Source: Clostridia bacterium (lineage in GTDB: Bacteria; Bacillota; Clostridia; Christensenellales; UBA1242). From it: a DNA stretch of 10,622 bases. Both the position numbers and the translations under genes were made by a program. Position 1 is the stretch's first letter, and each line of letters opens with the position of its first letter. The DNA is taken from contig JAFVTB010000021.1 in the NCBI GenBank assembly GCA_017503445.1, positions 1-10,622 of the forward strand, written 5' to 3'. Below, piece by piece: positions 7,162-10,622 of the stretch. The notes below the pieces were generated by a model. That model saw only the letters and a list, made by a program, of their open reading frames with translations. It was not told where the DNA came from and searched no databases.

Positions 7162-9390
7162 ATGAAAAAGGTTATTTTGGGCGTTTCAAAAGCATTTTTT
7201 TTGATTTTCTTGTGCTTTGCAATCTTGTTTGTTGGCACAGGGATATATTCCATCACTTTTCTTGGCGTACCGCTTTCGATAAACAAAATCACAAGCGCAG
7301 GACTGAAAATTGATGTGTTCAGCGCCCAAGGGCTTGAACTGCAAGAATTTAATTCGTTTAATCAAACACGCGCAGATTTTGCAAAAATCCCAACCCATGT
7401 TGCAAGCGCCTTTATTTCCATTGAAGACAAAAAATTTTATCAGCATAATGGCGTTAATTTCCCACGCATGACAAAAGCATTTATAAACAATATCACAAGT
7501 TGTTCACTTAAGGAGGGCGCATCCACAATCACCCAACAGCTTATCAAAAACACCCACTTAAATTCCCAAAAAAATTTGCCGCGCAAGTTTAATGAAGTGC
7601 GCCTGGCAATCCAACTTGAAAAGCAAATGGACAAGGATGAAATTTTGGAGCATTACTTAAACGCCATATACTTTGGAAACAACTGTTGGGGCATTGAAAG
7701 CGCAAGTCAATATTATTTTTCAAAGCCAGTTCAATATCTCACGCTTTCTGAGGGGGCGCTGCTTGCGGGAATGATTAAATCCCCTAATTCTTATTCACCA
7801 ATCAAAAACTCCAAAAAGGCCACTATAAGGCGAAATCTTGTGCTTTCTGAAATGCAAAAAGATGGCATAATCACCGCAAAAGAAAGCATTGATGCGCAAA
7901 ATGCGCCACTTGGACTGAATATTAATAAAGAGCGCAAAAACAAGCTTAATTCTTATTCTCAAAGCGCAATTGATGAAGCTTGCGAAGTGCTTAACCTCAC
8001 CCAGCGCCAGCTTGCCGTTGGGGACTACAAAGTCTACACCTATCAAAACCTGGATAAGCAACTGAAACTTAATGCCTTGATTGAAAAAAGCGATATCCAA
8101 AGCGATTTTGCAGTGATTGACATCAATGCACAAAATGGCGGCATTGAAGCATTTGTTGGCGCAAGCGATTATAAAATTTTGGAACATAAACGCCAAATTG
8201 GCTCAATTGCAAAACCCCTGTTTGTGTATGGCCCCGCGGTGAATGAAAACATCCTTTCCCCTGCTTCACTTATATTGGACGAGCCGCTTTCAATCGGCAC
8301 CTACACCCCAAAAAATGTTTCGGGAACCTACAGCGGCTATGTCAGCACGCGCCACGCCCTTTCAAAATCCCTCAATATCCCCGCGGTGAAAACTGCATCA
8401 TATGTCGGGCTGGAAAAAATTTCAAACTATGCAGAAAAACTTGGCCTCCCGCTTGATAAAAAAGATTTCACCTATTCAATCGCCCTTGGCGGCATGACTT
8501 ACGGATACAACCTGAAGGACCTTTGCGGCGCATACACTGTTTTCACAAGTGGTGGCAAACTTGCAAGGCCAAAGTTTGTGAAATACATCACAAATTCTAA
8601 GGGCGAAGTGGTTTATAAAAATCCTGAGGAAACCACCGCGGTTTTTCGCAGCGACACAAGTTATCTTATCACCGACATGCTGAAAACCTGCGCCAAAACC
8701 GGCACAGCAAGAAAACTTGCAGAACTTCCCTACGAAGTTGCCGCCAAAACCGGCACTGTTGGCACACAAAAGGGCAACACCGATGCCTATAACGTCAGTT
8801 TCACCACTGAAGACATCGTGGGCGTGTGGTTTGGCAATATGGATAACACGCTTATCAAAACCGCGGGCGGCAATCAACCCACCGCACTTGCAAGGGATTA
8901 TTTCAAGAAAATCTATGCCACACACACGCCAAAGCCATTTGAAATGCCCACAAGCGTGGAAAGGGTGAATGTTAACCAGTTTGAACTTGAAAACAATCAC
9001 ATTCTTCTTCGCGCCAACGATTTCACGCCCGAAAAAGATGTGAAAACCGAACTTTTCTCACGCTTTAATTTGCCCAAAACCGTGCCAATGGAATATTTTT
9101 TAAAGCCAATCAATTTGGTTGGGTTTGTGGAAAATGGCAAAGCGGTTTTGAAGTTTACCGCCACAAACGCGCAAGATTATATGATTTTCAAAACCACCCC
9201 AAGCGGCACAAACCTTCTTAAAACAATCAATTCTCAAAGCGGCGCTGTTACATTTTTTGATGATATGCCATTAAATCAAAAAGTGCAATATTTCGTTGTT
9301 GCCAAAGCCCCAAACGGCCAAGAGACCACCAGCCAAACAATCACTCTTATTTCCACCAACGATGCCCCAAAAGCAAAATGGTATATTTAA
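7162..9390 (+). CDS. Bifunctional class A penicillin-binding protein (PBP1A-like)
   Basis: Polymerises lipid II into glycan strands and cross-links the stem peptides at the outer face of the membrane. 742 aa. An N-terminal membrane anchor (about residues 10-35, FFLIFLCFAILFVG) has a short cytoplasmic KK start. GT51 glycosyltransferase: catalytic Glu88 in EDKKFYQHNG, EGASTITQQL (118-127), RKFNEVRLAIQLE (141-153), YFGNNCWGI and LSEGALLAGMIKSPN. Transpeptidase: nucleophile Ser348 in GSIAK, Ser403-Leu-Asn405 (SxN) and AAKTGT (527-532). After about residue 660 comes a beta-rich, fibronectin-III-like tail. An earlier AKTGTA at 511-516 aligns with the family's GTGTA segment and is not the catalytic KTG. 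The start is set by the anchor; no Shine-Dalgarno is present. It stands alone, divergent from miaB and convergent with recA. ponA, mrcA and pbpF naming cannot be settled from sequence alone. Confidence 0.94.
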   Translation: MKKVILGVSKAFFLIFLCFAILFVGTGIYSITFLGVPLSINKITSAGLKIDVFSAQGLELQEFNSFNQTRADFAKIPTHVASAFISIEDKKFYQHNGVNFPRMTKAFINNITSCSLKEGASTITQQLIKNTHLNSQKNLPRKFNEVRLAIQLEKQMDKDEILEHYLNAIYFGNNCWGIESASQYYFSKPVQYLTLSEGALLAGMIKSPNSYSPIKNSKKATIRRNLVLSEMQKDGIITAKESIDAQNAPLGLNINKERKNKLNSYSQSAIDEACEVLNLTQRQLAVGDYKVYTYQNLDKQLKLNALIEKSDIQSDFAVIDINAQNGGIEAFVGASDYKILEHKRQIGSIAKPLFVYGPAVNENILSPASLILDEPLSIGTYTPKNVSGTYSGYVSTRHALSKSLNIPAVKTASYVGLEKISNYAEKLGLPLDKKDFTYSIALGGMTYGYNLKDLCGAYTVFTSGGKLARPKFVKYITNSKGEVVYKNPEETTAVFRSDTSYLITDMLKTCAKTGTARKLAELPYEVAAKTGTVGTQKGNTDAYNVSFTTEDIVGVWFGNMDNTLIKTAGGNQPTALARDYFKKIYATHTPKPFEMPTSVERVNVNQFELENNHILLRANDFTPEKDVKTELFSRFNLPKTVPMEYFLKPINLVGFVENGKAVLKFTATNAQDYMIFKTTPSGTNLLKTINSQSGAVTFFDDMPLNQKVQYFVVAKAPNGQETTSQTITLISTNDAPKAKWYI

Positions 9391-9417
9391 AAAAACCGCA
9401 CGAAAAATGCGGATTTC
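9391..9417. terminator. Hairpin terminator between convergent PBP gene and recA
   Basis: Stem CCGCA (9396-9400) and TGCGG (9408-9412) close a seven-base loop. On the left is an A-run (9389-9395) that reads as a T-run on the minus strand, a good terminator for recA transcripts. On the plus side the stem is followed by ATTTCTTT, a weaker T-tract for the PBP gene. The recA reading frame, if read to its natural end, stops at 9419, just outside. Confidence 0.7.
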
Positions 9418-9418
9418 T

Positions 9419-9604
9419 TTACTGGTTGCCCAAACGGGCGCGAATTTCTTTTTCCAAAATGTCATAAAGTTCTGGGTGTTCGTTAAGATACTTTTTGACA
9501 TTGTCTTTGCCTTGGCCAATTTTTTCGCCTTCAAACGCAAACCAAGAGCCCGTTTTTTGAATAAGCCCATATTCAACTGCAAGATCCAAAATTGTGCTGG
9601 CCTT
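9419..9604 (-). pseudogene. recA: recA C-terminal domain, in frame after a premature TAA
   Basis: Directly after the TAA that ends the 266-aa RecA product, the same frame stays open for 61 codons and encodes a well conserved RecA C-terminal domain: ILDLAVEYGLIQKTGSW, the FEGEKIGQGKDN core and a final RARLGNQ, closed by TAA at 9421-9419. In the family the junction reads GEGISK; here Ile is followed by TAA and then Lys, so the stop stands in for the usual Ser. TCA to TAA would be one base change. There is no length change, so this is a nonsense codon and not a frameshift. Conservation downstream means the change is recent, the stop is read through, the piece is made separately, or the base is a sequencing error. 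Confidence 0.85.
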
Positions 9605-10405
9605 TTAAATGCCTTCGCCAAACATGATATCAAATTCAGCAGTCCTAAACGGCGGCGCAAGTTTGTTTTTCACAACCTTAATGCGGGTGTGGTTGCCAAT
9701 CACATCGCTGCCGCTTTTCAGCGCCTCAACGCGACGCACATCAAGGCGGATTGATGAATAAAACTTCAACGCCTTGCCGCCCGCGGTGGTTTCCGGATTG
9801 CCATACATCACGCCAATTTTTTCACGCAGTTGATTGATGAAAATCACGCAAACATGGTTTTTGTTTGCAATGGCGGTGAGTTTGCGAAGGGCTTGACTCA
9901 TAAGTCGCGCCTGCAATCCCACGCGGTTATCGCCCATATCCCCTTCAATTTCTGCGCGTGGGGTCAACGCAGCAACGCTGTCCACCACCACAATGTCAAC
10001 CGCGCCATTTTTGATAAGTTTTTCGCAGATATCCAGCGCTTGTTCGCCATCATCGGGCTGTGCAACATAAAGGTTTTCAACATCAACGCCCAAATTTTTG
10101 GCATAAACAGGGTCAAGCGCGTGTTCAGCATCAATAAATGCCGCAACGCCGCCGCGTTTTTGGCATTCTGCCACCACATGAAGTGCCACCGTGGTTTTGC
10201 CCGAACTTTCAGGGCCATAAATTTCAACAATTCTGCCCTTTGGCATTCCGCCAATGCCCAGTGCATAATCAAGCGTTAAACACCCACTTGGAATCACGTC
10301 AACCTGTTGAATTGGCGCATCGCCAAGTTTCATAATTGAACCTTTTCCAAATTGTTTTTCGATTTCCGCAAGCGCTTGTTCAAGATTTTTTTGTCTGTCT
10401 TCCAT
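9605..10405 (-). CDS. recA: RecA recombinase, core only: interrupted by in-frame stop
   Basis: RecA forms ATP-dependent filaments on single-stranded DNA, catalyses strand exchange and triggers SOS autocleavage of LexA. This open part is 266 aa; with the downstream piece the gene would be about 328 codons, near the family's 330-350. Seen: N-terminal oligomerisation helix (to ~30), Walker A GPESSGKTT (64-72), AFIDAEHALDP, VYAKNLGVD, Walker B-region IVVVDSVAALTPRAE, EGDMGDNRVGLQARLMSQALRKLT (L1 region, split here after MGDN), INQLREKIGVMYGNPETT (L2 region) and ending FGEGI. All ATPase and DNA-binding loops are intact; only the C-terminal domain is cut off. ATG at 10405 has AAGGGAG (10419-10413) seven bases upstream. 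It follows pgsA, as in many Bacillota, and has its own promoter. Whether a working protein is made is open. Confidence 0.93.
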   Translation of the reverse strand: MEDRQKNLEQALAEIEKQFGKGSIMKLGDAPIQQVDVIPSGCLTLDYALGIGGMPKGRIVEIYGPESSGKTTVALHVVAECQKRGGVAAFIDAEHALDPVYAKNLGVDVENLYVAQPDDGEQALDICEKLIKNGAVDIVVVDSVAALTPRAEIEGDMGDNRVGLQARLMSQALRKLTAIANKNHVCVIFINQLREKIGVMYGNPETTAGGKALKFYSSIRLDVRRVEALKSGSDVIGNHTRIKVVKNKLAPPFRTAEFDIMFGEGI

Positions 10406-10425
10406 AAAAATTCTCCCTTAAAAAA

Positions 10426-10480
10426 ATAAGTTTTGCCGGCCGCATATCCTTAATTAAGATATTTATACCACAAAACTTAT
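10426..10480. repeat. Nested inverted repeats over the recA promoter and start site
   Basis: The outer arms ATAAGTTTTG (10426-10435) and CAAAACTTAT (10471-10480) are perfect 10-bp inverted copies, 35 bases apart. One lies inside the -35/-10 spacer, the other in the leader. Between them is a second dyad, ATATCCTTAATTAAGATAT (10444-10462), with perfect core CTTAATTAAG (10449-10458), sitting over the predicted transcription start. The upstream outer arm would not be transcribed, so the outer repeat is better read as a DNA site than as an RNA hairpin. No GAAC-N4-GTTC SOS box is present from 10406 to 10494. Confidence 0.6.
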
Positions 10481-10490
10481 AATAAATCAA
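10462..10490 (-). promoter_or_regulatory. Sigma70/SigA-type promoter of recA
   Basis: On the minus strand TTGATT (10490-10485) is followed after exactly 17 bases by TATAAA (10467-10462). The expected start of transcription is near 10455, leaving a leader of about 50 bases that ends in the recA Shine-Dalgarno. The -35 lies five bases beyond the pgsA stop. No terminator-like hairpin separates pgsA from recA, so some read-through from pgsA is also possible. Confidence 0.75.
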
Positions 10491-10494
10491 GCCC

Positions 10495-10622
10495 CTATTT
10501 TTCGCTTTTGAAAACGTGCCAATTTTTCACGAAATAATTCACGCCACTGAGGATTGTGAGAAGCACCGCAAGCGCCAAAAGCCCATAACATACCCACGCA
10601 AAAATCACGATAAATTGTGCGC
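10495..10622 (-). CDS. pgsA: PgsA, C-terminal end (partial, runs off the window)
   Basis: Only the last 41 codons are inside the window, ending in TAG (10497-10495). They encode a hydrophobic helix (FIVIFAWVCYGLLALAVLL) followed by TILSGVNYFVKNWHVF and a short charged tail. This matches the end of CDP-diacylglycerol-glycerol-3-phosphate 3-phosphatidyltransferase, where a last membrane helix is followed by a SG-x-x-YF-x-K segment. PgsA makes phosphatidylglycerol phosphate in the inner membrane. The catalytic CDP-alcohol motif lies outside the window, so the assignment rests on this C-terminal pattern plus position just upstream of recA, a common Bacillota arrangement. Confidence 0.75.
   Translation of the reverse strand, partial: AQFIVIFAWVCYGLLALAVLLTILSGVNYFVKNWHVFKSEK

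Noticed and set aside
8692..8709. AKTGTA in the PBP as a second catalytic KTG box
   Set aside because: It occupies the place of the family's GTGTA segment; the true KTGT follows at residues 529-532 with normal spacing from the SxN motif.
8476..9000. Minus-strand 174-codon Cys/His-rich frame opposite the PBP gene
   Set aside because: The Cys and His come from reading conserved PBP codons backwards; no zinc-finger spacing or start signal is seen.
9605..9607. TAA reassigned to an amino acid in this organism
   Set aside because: The recombinase, mutS, miaB, miaA and PBP genes all end in TAA where their families end, so general reassignment does not fit. Only local read-through remains possible.
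9271..9660. Minus-strand 129-codon open frame overlapping the end of recA
   Set aside because: It is out of frame with recA; the recA C-terminal domain is clearly encoded in the core's own frame, so this frame is a shadow and no frameshift is needed.

Overview
The window is a housekeeping region of an AT-rich bacterium. It most likely comes from an uncultured member of the Bacillota, Clostridia side. The evidence is the miaB-mutS-mutL-miaA cluster, a MutL of the endonuclease type with a Gln-containing clamp-binding motif, the pgsA-recA neighbourhood, and a tyrosine recombinase of a type I associate with clostridia. The species assignment is inference. The code looks standard: genes end in TAA, TGA (mutL) or TAG (pgsA).

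Layout, left to right. (1) 2-703 (+): a Xer-type tyrosine recombinase, cut by the window edge at its N-terminal side. (2) A bidirectional terminator at about 702-731 separates it from a convergent minus-strand operon. (3) In transcription order the operon is miaB (7082-5901), mutS (5956-3356), mutL (3337-1472) and miaA (1472-732). Genes overlap or are tightly spaced, which points to one mRNA with translational coupling. It combines the tRNA A37 pathway (i6A by MiaA, ms2i6A by MiaB) with methyl-independent mismatch repair. (4) A 79-bp divergent intergenic region at 7083-7161 has no Shine-Dalgarno sequence on either side, although mutS, mutL, miaA and recA all have good ones. (5) 7162-9390 (+): a complete bifunctional class A penicillin-binding protein. 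(6) A hairpin at 9391-9417 separates it from convergent recA. (7) recA (10405 to 9605 or 9419) is preceded by a clear sigma70-type promoter overlapped by two nested inverted repeats. (8) The 3' end of pgsA lies at 10622-10495.

Three things stand out. First, recA carries an in-frame TAA exactly between the RecA core and its C-terminal domain, and the domain beyond it is fully conserved in the same frame. Second, both enzymes of the ms2i6A37 pathway are cut down: MiaA lacks the insertion domain, about 65 residues, and MiaB lacks its C-terminal TRAM domain, ending inside mutS. Third, the recA control region has no GAAC-N4-GTTC SOS box but has a 10-bp perfect inverted repeat around the promoter and a palindrome over the predicted transcription start, a candidate alternative operator. 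I see no mobile element, CRISPR array, rRNA or tRNA here. The rest is ordinary core genome.
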